NCBI GenBank assembly: GCA_934418295.1
Contig: CAKRWZ010000016.1
Location: 1 to 29,162 of the forward strand
DNA length: 29,162 nt
From: an uncultured Mediterraneibacter sp.
GTDB taxonomy: Bacteria > Bacillota > Clostridia > Lachnospirales > Lachnospiraceae
Direction of reading: 5' to 3'
Shown: positions 8,617 through 16,092 of the stretch, in pieces
Layout: each line of letters begins with the position of its first letter
Numbering within the stretch: position 1 is the first letter of the stretch
Translations under genes and position numbers: made by a program
Notes under the pieces: model-generated
Told to the model about the DNA's origin: nothing
Database searches by the model: none
Seen by the model: only the letters and a program-made list of their open reading frames with translations

Positions 8617-8704
8617 TATCAGCGGTAAAACACGCTTTGCGAGTTTTCCTCGTCGCCATATAACAGCGGTAAAACACGCTCTGCGAGTTTTCCTCGTCGC
8701 CATA
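8617..8704 (+). repeat. Two tandem 44-bp hairpin-forming units
   Basis: Units 8617-8660 and 8661-8704 are identical except at two positions (8619/8663 and 8637/8681). Each can fold into a stem-loop (8624-8649 and 8668-8693): GG, a bulged T, AAAAC, an A·A mismatch and CGC pair with GCG, GTTTT and CC around a 3-base loop. One of the two differences lies in that loop (TTT against TCT). It starts immediately after the kinase stop codon and ends just before the terminator. This resembles extragenic palindromic repeats rather than coding DNA. Confidence 0.8.
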
Positions 8705-8709
8705 CAAAA

Positions 8710-8764
8710 AGTGCAAGGCAGCGATACCTCCCATAAAAGGTTTCGTTCCTTGCACTCTCTTTTT
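8710..8764. terminator. Terminator between convergent kinase and binding-protein genes
   Basis: AGTGCAAGG (8710-8718) pairs with CCTTGCACT (8748-8756). A run of T follows on the plus strand, and on the minus strand the A run before the left arm becomes a T run. A small inner ACCT/AGGT helix can form in the loop. It can serve both converging transcripts. Confidence 0.75.
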
Positions 8765-8813
8765 CTATGACAACAAGCCTCCTCTCCAAGCCTGCTGACT
8801 GCTTCTGTATTTT

Positions 8814-10046
8814 TTATTCATACAGCACTTTCTGGATCGACTCGGTATCCAGATTATCTCTGGTCACCCACACATATCCGGTATCTACTACCGCTTCGTT
8901 TCCGATCCCCAGGATCGCTCTTGCCGCTGATACTACAGCTGCGTAACCCATACCGAAGGGGTTCTGTACAACCAGACCGTCGATCTTTTCATCTTCCAGT
9001 GCTTTCAAATGCTCTTTCCCGGCATCAAAGCCCACCAGCTTCAAGTTTTCATCTGACAGCATGTTTTCCTTTGCCTGCATCGCCCAGTCTACGGAACTTT
9101 CATCCACTGCGTAGATCCCGGTGATCTCTTTATCTTTTTCCAGATAATATTCCAAAACCTCTACATCGGTGATATCCGCCGGATCGATCTGATCTTCCGT
9201 ATCATCTTCCGCATTTTCTTCTTCATCAGAAGCATTGTCTGCGCTCTCCGGATCCTCTGCAGCCTTTTCTTCCGCTTTCTTTTGCTCCTGTTCCTGACAA
9301 AGTTCGTCTGCCATCGCCTTTTTCATTTCGTCAATCTGGTCATAATACAATTCCTTCGAGATCTCAACGTCCGGATGGGATTCCAGCTCCTGACGGATTC
9401 CGGCTACTCGTTCCATCACGCTGGAAGAATTGGAATTAGAAGCCAGCACTAAGATCTTTCCCTTGTTTCCCAATTCATCGCACAATTTAGACGCTCCGGT
9501 GGCTGCCGCCTCCTGATTGTTGGTCTTACTGATACACAGAATATCCTTGTAATCATTTCCGGAATCAAAGGCCACTAACGGGATACCGTTTTCCTCTGCC
9601 TGGTCGAACTGCGTAGTATATGCTGCTGCATCGATGCAGGCAATGCCCACCGCATCCGGATAGCGGTTCAACTCTTCGTCCAGAAGATTGACCTGCTGAT
9701 CTATATTTTCCGTCGTGTCCGGCGCACTGTAGATCACCTTGATCTTATCATTGCCGGTATAGCCCAGCTTTTCATTCAGATCCTCGGCGGCCTGCTCCGC
9801 GCCTTTCTTAACCGTTTTCCAATAAGCCGAATCTTTTCCCTTTCCGATGATCGATATGTAAGTTCCCGGTGCCAGATTCAAATCATTTATGCTGCTGTAC
9901 GCCTGGGGACTGATTATATTCAGATTACTCTGATAGTCCGGCTGCGTATTTTTTTCTCCCGTAAACTTTGAAGAATTGGACGTCTGTGCACATCCGCCAA
10001 GCAGAAGTCCCGCACAAAGCACCCCGATAACACTTTTTATTTTCAT
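8814..10046 (-). CDS. Sugar-type periplasmic-binding lipoprotein (RbsB-like fold), orphan
   Basis: 410 residues. The signal peptide ends in a lipobox (LLGGC, lipid-modified C19), so the mature protein is anchored outside the membrane. The body is a type 1 periplasmic-binding domain of the kind that serves sugar ABC transporters or sensor kinases: ISIIGKGKDSAYW, the PDAVGIACIDA region, GIPLVAFDSG, and GLVVQNPFGMGYAAV near the C-terminus. Residues 250-292 form a low-complexity insert rich in Glu, Asp and Ala that the family normally lacks. AAGGAG lies before the ATG. No permease or ATPase is adjacent. It converges on the two-component genes, so it might deliver a ligand signal to that kinase, but this is only inference. 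The ligand is unknown. Confidence 0.85.
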   Translation of the reverse strand: MKIKSVIGVLCAGLLLGGCAQTSNSSKFTGEKNTQPDYQSNLNIISPQAYSSINDLNLAPGTYISIIGKGKDSAYWKTVKKGAEQAAEDLNEKLGYTGNDKIKVIYSAPDTTENIDQQVNLLDEELNRYPDAVGIACIDAAAYTTQFDQAEENGIPLVAFDSGNDYKDILCISKTNNQEAAATGASKLCDELGNKGKILVLASNSNSSSVMERVAGIRQELESHPDVEISKELYYDQIDEMKKAMADELCQEQEQKKAEEKAAEDPESADNASDEEENAEDDTEDQIDPADITDVEVLEYYLEKDKEITGIYAVDESSVDWAMQAKENMLSDENLKLVGFDAGKEHLKALEDEKIDGLVVQNPFGMGYAAVVSAARAILGIGNEAVVDTGYVWVTRDNLDTESIQKVLYE

Positions 10047-10095
10047 GCTTTCTTTCTCCTTACTGACCTATGACTAATGAAACCACATGATTATC

Positions 10096-10107
10096 TAGTA
10101 TATACTA
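10096..10107. promoter_or_regulatory. 12-bp perfect palindrome upstream of the orphan binding protein
   Basis: TAGTATATACTA lies about 50 bases before the start of the lipoprotein gene. It could be an operator or part of an AT-rich promoter. A possible minus-strand promoter farther up (ATGACA, 17 bases, TATGCA, around 10150-10176) is weak, so I do not call it. Confidence 0.35.
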
Positions 10108-10180
10108 TTTAAAAGAAAATGAAATAATTTTTTTCTTAATTTTTAGTGCATAAAATTTTGTACATTTTTTGTCATACTCT

Positions 10181-10218
10181 GCCGGTTCCGCCAAAGAGAA
10201 AGCTCTCCGGCCTTTTTT
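10181..10218 (+). terminator. Terminator-like hairpin upstream of the ferredoxin gene
   Basis: GCCGG (10181-10185) pairs with CCGGC (10207-10211), with an inner AGAG/CTCT helix, followed by CTTTTTT. No plus-strand gene precedes it. It may end a short untranslated transcript or insulate the ferredoxin promoter. The gap 10047-10331 otherwise holds no coding sequence that I can support. Confidence 0.45.
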
Positions 10219-10245
10219 GTTGTATCCTTAACAACAGAAAAACTC

Positions 10246-10274
10246 TTGTAAGTTTCGACCTTTTGTATTAAAAT
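10246..10274 (+). promoter_or_regulatory. Promoter for the ferredoxin gene
   Basis: TTGTAA (10246-10251), a 17-base spacer and TAAAAT (10269-10274) lie about 60 bases before the ferredoxin ATG. Confidence 0.6.
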
Positions 10275-10331
10275 AAGAAATACGCTTAAGGGTAATCCTT
10301 TTGCGAATTCTTTATAAGGAGGATACATATC

Positions 10332-10502
10332 ATGGCATATGTAATTGATGATGCATGTGTAAGCTGCGGTTCTTGCGAAGGTGCCTGTCCGGTAGGTGCA
10401 ATCAGCATGGGCGACGCTCATTATGAAATCGATGCTGATTCTTGTATCGATTGCGGTTCTTGTGCTGCTGCCTGTCCTACAGGAGCTATTTCAGAGGGCT
10501 AA
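10332..10502 (+). CDS. Small 2[4Fe-4S] ferredoxin (clostridial type)
   Basis: A 56-residue electron carrier. Two cluster motifs are complete: CVSCGSCEGACPVGA in the first half and CIDCGSCAAACPTGA in the second, with the symmetry of the classical clostridial ferredoxin. Such proteins pass electrons among pyruvate:ferredoxin oxidoreductase, hydrogenase and related enzymes in the cytoplasm of anaerobes. AAGGAGG lies nine bases before the ATG. It has its own promoter and a strong terminator, so it is a single-gene transcript. The gene is short enough to be missed by a 60-codon cut-off. Confidence 0.96.
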   Translation: MAYVIDDACVSCGSCEGACPVGAISMGDAHYEIDADSCIDCGSCAAACPTGAISEG

Positions 10503-10539
10503 TATATATCGTATAGTGATCACAATGCAAAACGAAATA

Positions 10540-10572
10540 AAAAACCTTGCAGATAAATCTGCAAGGTTTTTT
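10540..10572 (+). terminator. Rho-independent terminator of the ferredoxin gene
   Basis: AAAACCTTGCAGA pairs with TCTGCAAGGTTTT around a 4-base loop and continues into a T run. This is a textbook terminator 40 bases after the ferredoxin stop. Confidence 0.9.
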
Positions 10573-10582
10573 ATTTTCTTGC

Positions 10583-10613
10583 TTGACTCTTGTGATACAC
10601 AAAACATTAAACT
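10583..10613 (+). promoter_or_regulatory. Candidate promoter for the agmatinase-family gene
   Basis: TTGACT (10583-10588) is followed by ATTAAA at 17 bases or TAAACT at 19 bases. The leader of about 115 bases that would follow contains a hairpin (ATGCGG 10630-10635 with CCGCAT 10644-10649). Confidence 0.45.
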
Positions 10614-10734
10614 GCGAGAAAGGAAACAAATGCGGAAGGGACGCCGCATCTGCATTTACTAATATATTATTATTTATATTCCGCAAAAGGTATTGGAATG
10701 CAAACAAAAACAAAACATGGAAGGAGATTTTATC

Positions 10735-11694
10735 ATGGTTAAATACAAAGCAAAAAACTCTTTAAAATCTCCACGTTTTTCCGGTATCAAAACTTTCATG
10801 CGTATGGAAAACGTGGAAACTACAGACGATATTGATTTCGCTGTTGTCGGACTGCCGTTTGACACTTGCGCTTCTTACAGAGTCGGAACCCGCCTTGGTC
10901 CGGCTGCGATCCGGGATATTTCCTGTCTGGCTGCAAAGCCTTACAGCGCACCGCTGAACGTCGGCATCTTTGACGTATGTTCCGGTGTTGATTACGGCGA
11001 TATCGGATCCGTTCCGGGATATATTGAGGAATCTTTTGATCTGATCACAGAAGGAATGCTTCCTTTCTTTGAAAAAAAGGTAGTTCCGATTGCTATGGGC
11101 GGTGATCACAGCGTAACGCTTCCGGAGCTGCGTGCCTGCGCAAAAGCTAACGGACCGGTTGCTTTGATCCACTTCGATGCACATTATGACACCATCCATG
11201 AATATTTCGGAAAGCCATACAACCACGGAACTCCGTTCTATCATGCAGCAAAGGAAGGGCTTGTAGACACCTCCAAGTCTATTCAGGTTGGTATCCGGGA
11301 AGGCCTGTACGGGCCAGAGGATCTGACAAACTCTACAGATCTTGGTTACAAAGTATTGAAAGCAGATCAGTGTCATAAAATGGGTATGGAGGCTGTCATC
11401 GCACAGATTATAGAGCGTGTAGGTGATGCAAAAGCATTCCTGACCTTTGACATCGATTTTCTGGATCCGGCATGTGCTCCCGGTACCGGCACACCTGTTC
11501 CGGGCGGATTCACAACCGCTCAGGCTCTTGAACTGATCCGCGGTTTGAAGGATCTCAACATCATCGGCTACGATGTCGTAGAGGTGTCCCCGCCGTACGA
11601 TCCGACAAATATCACAGCGATCGCCGCTGCGGGATTGATGCAGGAATTTATTTCCCAGGTGGCTTATCGTAAACAGAAAAACACTGACAAATAA
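10735..11694 (+). CDS. speB: Agmatinase / ureohydrolase family protein
   Basis: 319 residues of the arginase/agmatinase family, binuclear manganese hydrolases that release urea from a guanidino compound. All six metal ligands are visible: H125 in GGDHSVT, D148, H150 and D152 in HFDAHYD, and D239 and D241 in FDIDFLDP. Length fits agmatinase, which makes putrescine from agmatine. Related members cleave other guanidino compounds, so the substrate is not certain. The ATG at 10735 has AAGGAG about eight bases upstream. In-frame start codons farther up lack it. The gene stands alone with its own terminator. No arginine decarboxylase is nearby. Confidence 0.85.
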   Translation: MVKYKAKNSLKSPRFSGIKTFMRMENVETTDDIDFAVVGLPFDTCASYRVGTRLGPAAIRDISCLAAKPYSAPLNVGIFDVCSGVDYGDIGSVPGYIEESFDLITEGMLPFFEKKVVPIAMGGDHSVTLPELRACAKANGPVALIHFDAHYDTIHEYFGKPYNHGTPFYHAAKEGLVDTSKSIQVGIREGLYGPEDLTNSTDLGYKVLKADQCHKMGMEAVIAQIIERVGDAKAFLTFDIDFLDPACAPGTGTPVPGGFTTAQALELIRGLKDLNIIGYDVVEVSPPYDPTNITAIAAAGLMQEFISQVAYRKQKNTDK

Positions 11695-11728
11695 TTCCCG
11701 ATACTTATAACCTTTTACATTTCTCCAT

Positions 11729-11760
11729 AAAAGGCGCTGCCCTCCCCGGCAGCGCTTTTC
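11729..11760. terminator. Bidirectional terminator between speB and the MerR regulator
   Basis: GCGCTGCC (11734-11741) pairs with GGCAGCGC (11748-11755) around a 6-base loop. It is flanked by an A run on the left and a T run on the right, so it can stop both converging transcripts. Confidence 0.88.
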
Positions 11761-11775
11761 CTTTTGTTCTGTTTT

Positions 11776-12624
11776 TTATTGCCGATTCTCGGTTTTTCCC
11801 CTGACCGGAACCTGTATCTCCATCAGGCTCTCCTCGTCTCTTCCCGTAACTGTTACGTCAATCTTATAGATCTGGAAGATCGGTCCGTTGAGCACCAAAC
11901 CGCAAGCCTGCATATAATTGCGAATCTGTATGAATGCCGGATTGTATTCCTCTAACCCGCTTCCCCGATAAAACATACAGACATATCTGCCTGCCGGAAT
12001 CTCCTTTTCATGCTCTTCCGGCACCTCCCCTTTTTCCACAAAAATCATCGGAACAGAAGGAATGTAGCCTTCCGCTTCCTCCAAAATGCTTCCGTCTTCC
12101 GAATAAACTCCGATACGCTCACTTGCCAGCACGGGTGCATTCTCATCCAGACAAAGCTCCAGCTTTGTGAAAACATAAGCATGTTCTCTGGGTCCACCGG
12201 CTTTCTCCCCGTACGTAAGCATATATCGCTTTGGAAAATGCTGTTCAAAAACCGTATCGCACACTGGCGGTACAGACATTTCTCTCAAAAAGGTCAATTT
12301 TCGTCCTAATGCTTTGCTGAGAAGCATCTTTTGCCGTATTTCTTCCTGCAGTCTCTGATAATGAAAATCCAGGATCTCTGTTGATTTTTTTAAATTTCGA
12401 TCATCAAAGTAATCCTGGATTTCCTTTACTGATAACCCCAACTGCCGCAGTTCACGAATCGTTCCTACTTTCTCATACTGTCGGATCGAATAATATCGGT
12501 AGTTGCTGTTAGGATCCACATAGGTCGGCTTGATCAGATCGATTCGATCGTAATACCGCAGGGTTTCTGCCGTAACTCTTCTAAGCTTTGCCAGCTCTGT
12601 AACGGAAAGCAGATCCTCTTTCAT
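11776..12624 (-). CDS. MerR-family regulator with C-terminal effector-binding domain (BmrR-like)
   Basis: 282 residues. The N-terminal winged helix-turn-helix (LSVTELAKLRRVTAETLRYY, about 5-75) is followed by a dimerisation coiled coil (about 80-118). The C-terminal half (about 120-282) looks like a GyrI/BmrR effector-binding domain, which in relatives binds small, often cationic or hydrophobic compounds. The ATG at 12624 has AAAGGAGG seven bases upstream. A start 11 codons earlier overlaps that site. It diverges from the kinase/EutH unit across 428 bases, so it may control that unit, itself, or both. A 7-1-7 palindrome overlaps its own -10 box. The effector is unknown. Confidence 0.88.
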   Translation of the reverse strand: MKEDLLSVTELAKLRRVTAETLRYYDRIDLIKPTYVDPNSNYRYYSIRQYEKVGTIRELRQLGLSVKEIQDYFDDRNLKKSTEILDFHYQRLQEEIRQKMLLSKALGRKLTFLREMSVPPVCDTVFEQHFPKRYMLTYGEKAGGPREHAYVFTKLELCLDENAPVLASERIGVYSEDGSILEEAEGYIPSVPMIFVEKGEVPEEHEKEIPAGRYVCMFYRGSGLEEYNPAFIQIRNYMQACGLVLNGPIFQIYKIDVTVTGRDEESLMEIQVPVRGKTENRQ

Positions 12625-12669
12625 ACGTTTTCCTCCTTTCCTCTTTTTCATTCTCACTCTTATTTTCTT

Positions 12670-12684
12670 TGGTATATTATACCA
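12670..12684. promoter_or_regulatory. Palindromic operator candidate over the MerR gene's -10 box
   Basis: TGGTATA-T-TATACCA is a perfect 7-1-7 inverted repeat, 46 bases before the MerR start. Read leftward it contains TATAAT, a perfect -10 box, with no good -35. This suits an autoregulated promoter. Confidence 0.55.
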
Positions 12685-12913
12685 TACCTTTTAAGCTTTC
12701 CACCATATCTCCGTCTATTCTGTATACATTTTTGTTTTTTTCTGCTTTTTGTTAGGACAATTTCTCCTTCAAACCTTTGTCTAAGGCAAACTCTTTTCTC
12801 TTTTTTTCTTTCGCTTTTCAGTTTATTATTTTCCTTTCAGCTTCTGTTTCTTGTCTGTTTTGTACAATTTTTCGCTTCTTAACATGTCTATTTTTGATAG
12901 AAATGCAATTTTA

Positions 12914-12944
12914 TATTGACCTTTTTCTTATACGAATGCCTAAA
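12914..12944 (+). promoter_or_regulatory. Candidate promoter and structured leader of the kinase/EutH unit
   Basis: TTGACC is followed at 19 bases by TAAATT; 19 bases is the spacing typical of MerR-activated promoters. The leader contains two copies of CCTG (12961-12964 and 12977-12980) that can each pair with the same CAGG (12991-12994), giving two exclusive hairpins; the outer one extends to AACCTG/CAGGTT. The rest of the 428-base gap 12625-13052 is T-rich on the plus strand and shows no gene. Confidence 0.4.
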
Positions 12945-13052
12945 TTAATAAGTAACAAAACCTGTAGCGCTTTCGTCCTGTATCAGCTCTCAGGTTCCTT
13001 TTGCGGATTATATGCAACAATAAATATCACACATTTTAGGAGGAACTTTGCC

Positions 13053-14063
13053 ATGAGTACAGACAGAATTTCTATTACAGGATGTCCGCTTCTTACAGCG
13101 GCAGACATCGAAACATTTGCAAAAAAGGTTGATTTAAATGAGACAGAGGTTGTTTCTTTAAACAAGCTTCTGAAAGAGATCGACAACCTATTCCACAAAC
13201 AGCCTCAAATCCTAGAGACAATGCCGGGCGGTGTCACAAACAAAAATTTCCACGCAATTTTGGAAGATAATACACAGCTTGCTATTCGTCTTGGCGGTGC
13301 AGGAACTTCCAATTACATTGACCGTCCGGGCGAACGTCACAACGCTTCTGAAATGGCTTCCATCGGAATCGCTCCGAAAATATTCTACTCCTGCACAGAA
13401 AACGGTGCACAAATTACAGAATACATTGATGCGCCCACCATGCATCCGGCAGATTTCCAGACACGTGATGAGGTACTGATTAAGGCAGGCGAGGTGCTTT
13501 TCCGCATTCACAACAGCGGAAAGGAATTTATATCTTCTTTCGATCCGCTTGCTGCAATTGACGGATACCTTGCAATCCTGGAACAGGAAAATTATGGGAA
13601 ACGATATGAAGGCTGGGAACGCATCCGGGAAAATCTTCTGAAGCTGAAAGAGATCTACAGAAAGAATCCGCCGAAACAGGTTCCTTGCCACAACGATACG
13701 CTGGCTGAGAATTTCATGCTTGAGGGCGACACAATGCGTATGATTGACTGGGAATACAGCGGAATGAACGATGGCTACTTCGATATTGCTTGTGTATGCG
13801 TAGAAAACCCGTTAGATGACAAATGCGAAGAAGTGTTCCATCGCGCATACTGCGGAGGAGAACCCAGCGAACTGCAAAAAGCCCGCCTTTTGATCAACAA
13901 GTTTCTGGTCACTTCCCACTGGTCTACTTGGTCACTGGTTCAGATTGCATATGGAAAAGATCCTGATTTCTTCTGGGAATACGGCCGTGTACGTGCTGTT
14001 CAGGCTCTTTCCTTCCTAGACAATCCGAACTTTCCACATTATCTGGATTTGATCGCCGGATAA
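13053..14063 (+). CDS. Choline/ethanolamine kinase-like phosphotransferase
   Basis: 336 residues. The protein belongs to the aminoglycoside phosphotransferase/choline kinase fold, closest in pattern to LicA. It has GGVTNKNF (59-66) in the nucleotide-binding lobe, the catalytic loop HND with following N (H213, D215, N220), and the metal-binding DWEYSG (D232). Such enzymes phosphorylate small alcohols with ATP in the cytoplasm. Because an EutH permease starts 29 bases downstream, ethanolamine is the most likely substrate, but this is inferred from context. The ATG at 13053 has AGGAGG nine bases upstream. The open frame extends 92 codons farther but without a ribosome binding site and with non-coding composition. 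Confidence 0.85.
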   Translation: MSTDRISITGCPLLTAADIETFAKKVDLNETEVVSLNKLLKEIDNLFHKQPQILETMPGGVTNKNFHAILEDNTQLAIRLGGAGTSNYIDRPGERHNASEMASIGIAPKIFYSCTENGAQITEYIDAPTMHPADFQTRDEVLIKAGEVLFRIHNSGKEFISSFDPLAAIDGYLAILEQENYGKRYEGWERIRENLLKLKEIYRKNPPKQVPCHNDTLAENFMLEGDTMRMIDWEYSGMNDGYFDIACVCVENPLDDKCEEVFHRAYCGGEPSELQKARLLINKFLVTSHWSTWSLVQIAYGKDPDFFWEYGRVRAVQALSFLDNPNFPHYLDLIAG

Positions 14064-14092
14064 ACCATCATTATTTCTAAAGGAGTGTTATT

Positions 14093-15316
14093 ATGGCAAT
14101 AATAGGTATTATCGTTAAGTATATCCTGATGGCTTGCTGTATCATCGGCGGCCTCGCGTACATCAAAAATGACCAGTCTGATCTGGGACAGTCTTTTAAT
14201 GACGGTCTTCATGCCATGGCCAATCTTTTTATCCCGATTTGCGGACTGATGGCTTCCGTTCCGTTTTTGACGATATGGATTCCGAAAATCTTCGGACCGA
14301 TCTTCGGTCTTATAGGGGCAGATCCCGTTGTAGCTTCTGCATTCATCATGGCACCTGACTGCGGGTCCTTTGCGCTGGCCACCCAGATCGGTCAGACAGC
14401 GGATTTATTCCCGGTTATCATCGCAATCGGATTTATGTGTGCATCCACCATTTCTTTCAATGTCCCCATCGGTTTATCCATGTTGGACAAAGAAGATCAC
14501 AAATATCTGGCTCTGGGAACCATGAGCGGCTTCTTATCCGTTCCTTTCGGTGTACTTATCACCAGTGTGATCGTTATGTTTACACATCCGGCGATCCGCA
14601 CACAGTTCTCCAGCACCGGTAATCCAAATCACATTGTGCAGCTTACATTGAGCCTGATCCTTTGCAACCTGATCCCACTGATTATCATCTGCGGACTTCT
14701 TGCTCTGGGGCTGAAATTTTTCCCAAACGGAATGATCAAGGGCTTTTCTGTGTTTGGCAAAATTTGGACCGGTATCTTGACCGTGATCGTTATTGCAAAC
14801 ATCGTACAGTACTACACCGGATTCTTCACCGATGTCCTGCATCTGAAATGGGAATTTGCACCGCTTATGGCAGATGAGGAAGATCTCTTCCGCGCTATTG
14901 AGCTGCTCGGCTCCATCGCCATGATGCTTACAGGTGCGTTCCCGATGGTCACTCTGATCCAGAAATACCTGAGCAAACCACTGGAAAAACTCGGCCGTTT
15001 TGCAGGTCTGGAGGCAGAGGGAAGTGTCGGTCTGGTTGCCTGTCTTCCAAATGGTCTGGCACTGTTCCCATTCATCAAGAACATGCGTCCAAAGGATAAA
15101 GTAATCTGCCTTGCCTTTCTCACCTGCGGCGGCTACTGCCTGGGAGACTTTATCGCCTTCAACGTAAACTTCCAGCCAAATCTTCTGGTACCGGTATTTA
15201 TCGGTCAGATCGGCGGCGGTATCATCGGTATCCTGTTTGCCAAACTATTCGGCGTAAAACAGGCTGAAAAGCTGGCTGCTCAGGACGAAGCACAGAAAGC
15301 CGCTGCATCTGAATAA
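14093..15316 (+). CDS. eutH: EutH-family ethanolamine permease
   Basis: 407 residues, strongly hydrophobic with about ten or eleven membrane helices. Recognisable EutH features are GADPVVASAFIMAPDCG near residue 85, FNVPIGLSML, LKFFPNGMIKGF, the AIELLGSI..LTGAFPM stretch, and a C-terminal helix followed by an Ala/Glu-rich tail. EutH facilitates ethanolamine entry when the amine is scarce. AAGGAG lies before the ATG. It is co-transcribed with the kinase upstream. No ethanolamine ammonia-lyase, microcompartment shell or EutV/EutW gene is present in the window. No convincing terminator follows. Confidence 0.92.
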   Translation: MAIIGIIVKYILMACCIIGGLAYIKNDQSDLGQSFNDGLHAMANLFIPICGLMASVPFLTIWIPKIFGPIFGLIGADPVVASAFIMAPDCGSFALATQIGQTADLFPVIIAIGFMCASTISFNVPIGLSMLDKEDHKYLALGTMSGFLSVPFGVLITSVIVMFTHPAIRTQFSSTGNPNHIVQLTLSLILCNLIPLIIICGLLALGLKFFPNGMIKGFSVFGKIWTGILTVIVIANIVQYYTGFFTDVLHLKWEFAPLMADEEDLFRAIELLGSIAMMLTGAFPMVTLIQKYLSKPLEKLGRFAGLEAEGSVGLVACLPNGLALFPFIKNMRPKDKVICLAFLTCGGYCLGDFIAFNVNFQPNLLVPVFIGQIGGGIIGILFAKLFGVKQAEKLAAQDEAQKAAASE

Positions 15317-15403
15317 GAAAGAGTGTTACAATAAAATCATTGCAAAATAGCTTTTATGAAAAATCTAAATATTTCGTAATAATTTGACGAACGAATACCC
15401 CTG

Positions 15404-15447
15404 CCTCCTCTGACGAAACATGTTATAATCATGCTTAGCAGAGGAGG
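15404..15447 (+). promoter_or_regulatory. Inverted repeat centred on the promoter of the MerR/RacA-like gene
   Basis: CCTCCTCTG (15404-15412) and CAGAGGAGG (15439-15447) form a perfect 9-base inverted repeat. A perfect -10 box TATAAT (15424-15429) lies at its centre. The right arm is also the ribosome binding site of the next gene. No good -35 is visible, which would suit activator dependence. Confidence 0.55.
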
Positions 15448-15459
15448 TATTGCGTTCGT

Positions 15460-16080
15460 ATGAGTGAACAAAAAATCATGATATCGGAAGCCGCAAAACT
15501 GGTTGATGTGGAATCCCACGTTCTCCGCTATTGGGAGGAGGAATTACATATACCGGTCAGCCGCACCGAAATGGGACATCGATACTATACCAAAGAAAAT
15601 CTGCAGCTGTTCTGCTGTATCAAAAAATTAAAAGACGAGGGCGTTACCATAAAAGAACTAAAGCTTCTGGTGCCGGATCTCCTTGCCGTACAAAAAAAGA
15701 ACGGACAGGCACCCATGCAAAAAAGCCACGAAGAAGAGGCAAAAATATCTTCCCTTCCGGCTTCTCCAAAAACAAAACCCTGCGAAGCACCGTCAGCCGA
15801 GGTGGTTTCTGATCTCCCCCTACAGCAAGTGCGTGAGCTGATCGGAACGGTACTGACCGATGTAGTGATTTCCAATAATGAAGTGCTGAAAAAAGAAATC
15901 TCCCGCACCGTTTCTTCGGAAGTACTGCGAGAAATGCAGGTTTTGATGCGAGAAAAGGAACGGCACGATGAAGAGCATTTCCGCAAGCTGGATCTGCTGA
16001 TCCGCCAGCAGCAGGCACTTCGCAAAGAGGCTTCTGCAGCCGGCACGGCCACCGGAAAGATCCGCCGGATCTTTACCTGA
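15460..16080 (+). CDS. MerR-type helix-turn-helix protein with coiled-coil C-terminus
   Basis: 206 residues. The first 70 residues are a MerR-type winged helix (ISEAAKLVDVESHVLRYWEEE, then GHRYYTKENLQLF). A low-complexity linker (about 80-115) and a charged helical region (about 120-195) rich in Glu, Lys and Arg follow, ending in a basic tail. The layout recalls RacA-like chromosome-anchoring proteins as well as ordinary regulators, and I cannot choose between them. There is no effector domain of known type. The ribosome binding site GAGGAGG is 12 bases from the ATG, slightly far. The gene converges with the MATE gene with only 12 bases between the stops and no visible terminator. Confidence 0.8.
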   Translation: MSEQKIMISEAAKLVDVESHVLRYWEEELHIPVSRTEMGHRYYTKENLQLFCCIKKLKDEGVTIKELKLLVPDLLAVQKKNGQAPMQKSHEEEAKISSLPASPKTKPCEAPSAEVVSDLPLQQVRELIGTVLTDVVISNNEVLKKEISRTVSSEVLREMQVLMREKERHDEEHFRKLDLLIRQQQALRKEASAAGTATGKIRRIFT

Positions 16081-16092
16081 AGAGATTCTTTC

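Noticed and set aside
8617..8704. A short CRISPR array
   Set aside because: Only two units exist, they abut without spacers, and no cas gene is nearby.
10143..10421. A 92-codon minus-strand frame across the ferredoxin promoter and gene
   Set aside because: It overlaps the clear ferredoxin gene in antisense, with no ribosome binding site and no domain.
10614..10734. Guanidine riboswitch in the leader of the agmatinase-family gene
   Set aside because: The hairpin at 10630-10649 lacks the ACGR loops of the guanidine-II class, and I see no ykkC-like core. The leader is too short and AT-rich to support a call.
12955..13052. EutV-type dual-hairpin antitermination site before the kinase/EutH unit
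   Set aside because: The hairpins do not show the conserved loop pattern of ANTAR targets, and no EutV/EutW genes are present.
12777..13052. N-terminal extension of the kinase by 92 codons
   Set aside because: The extra part is Phe/Ser/Leu-rich translation of a T-rich leader with no ribosome binding site. A strong AGGAGG serves the ATG at 13053.
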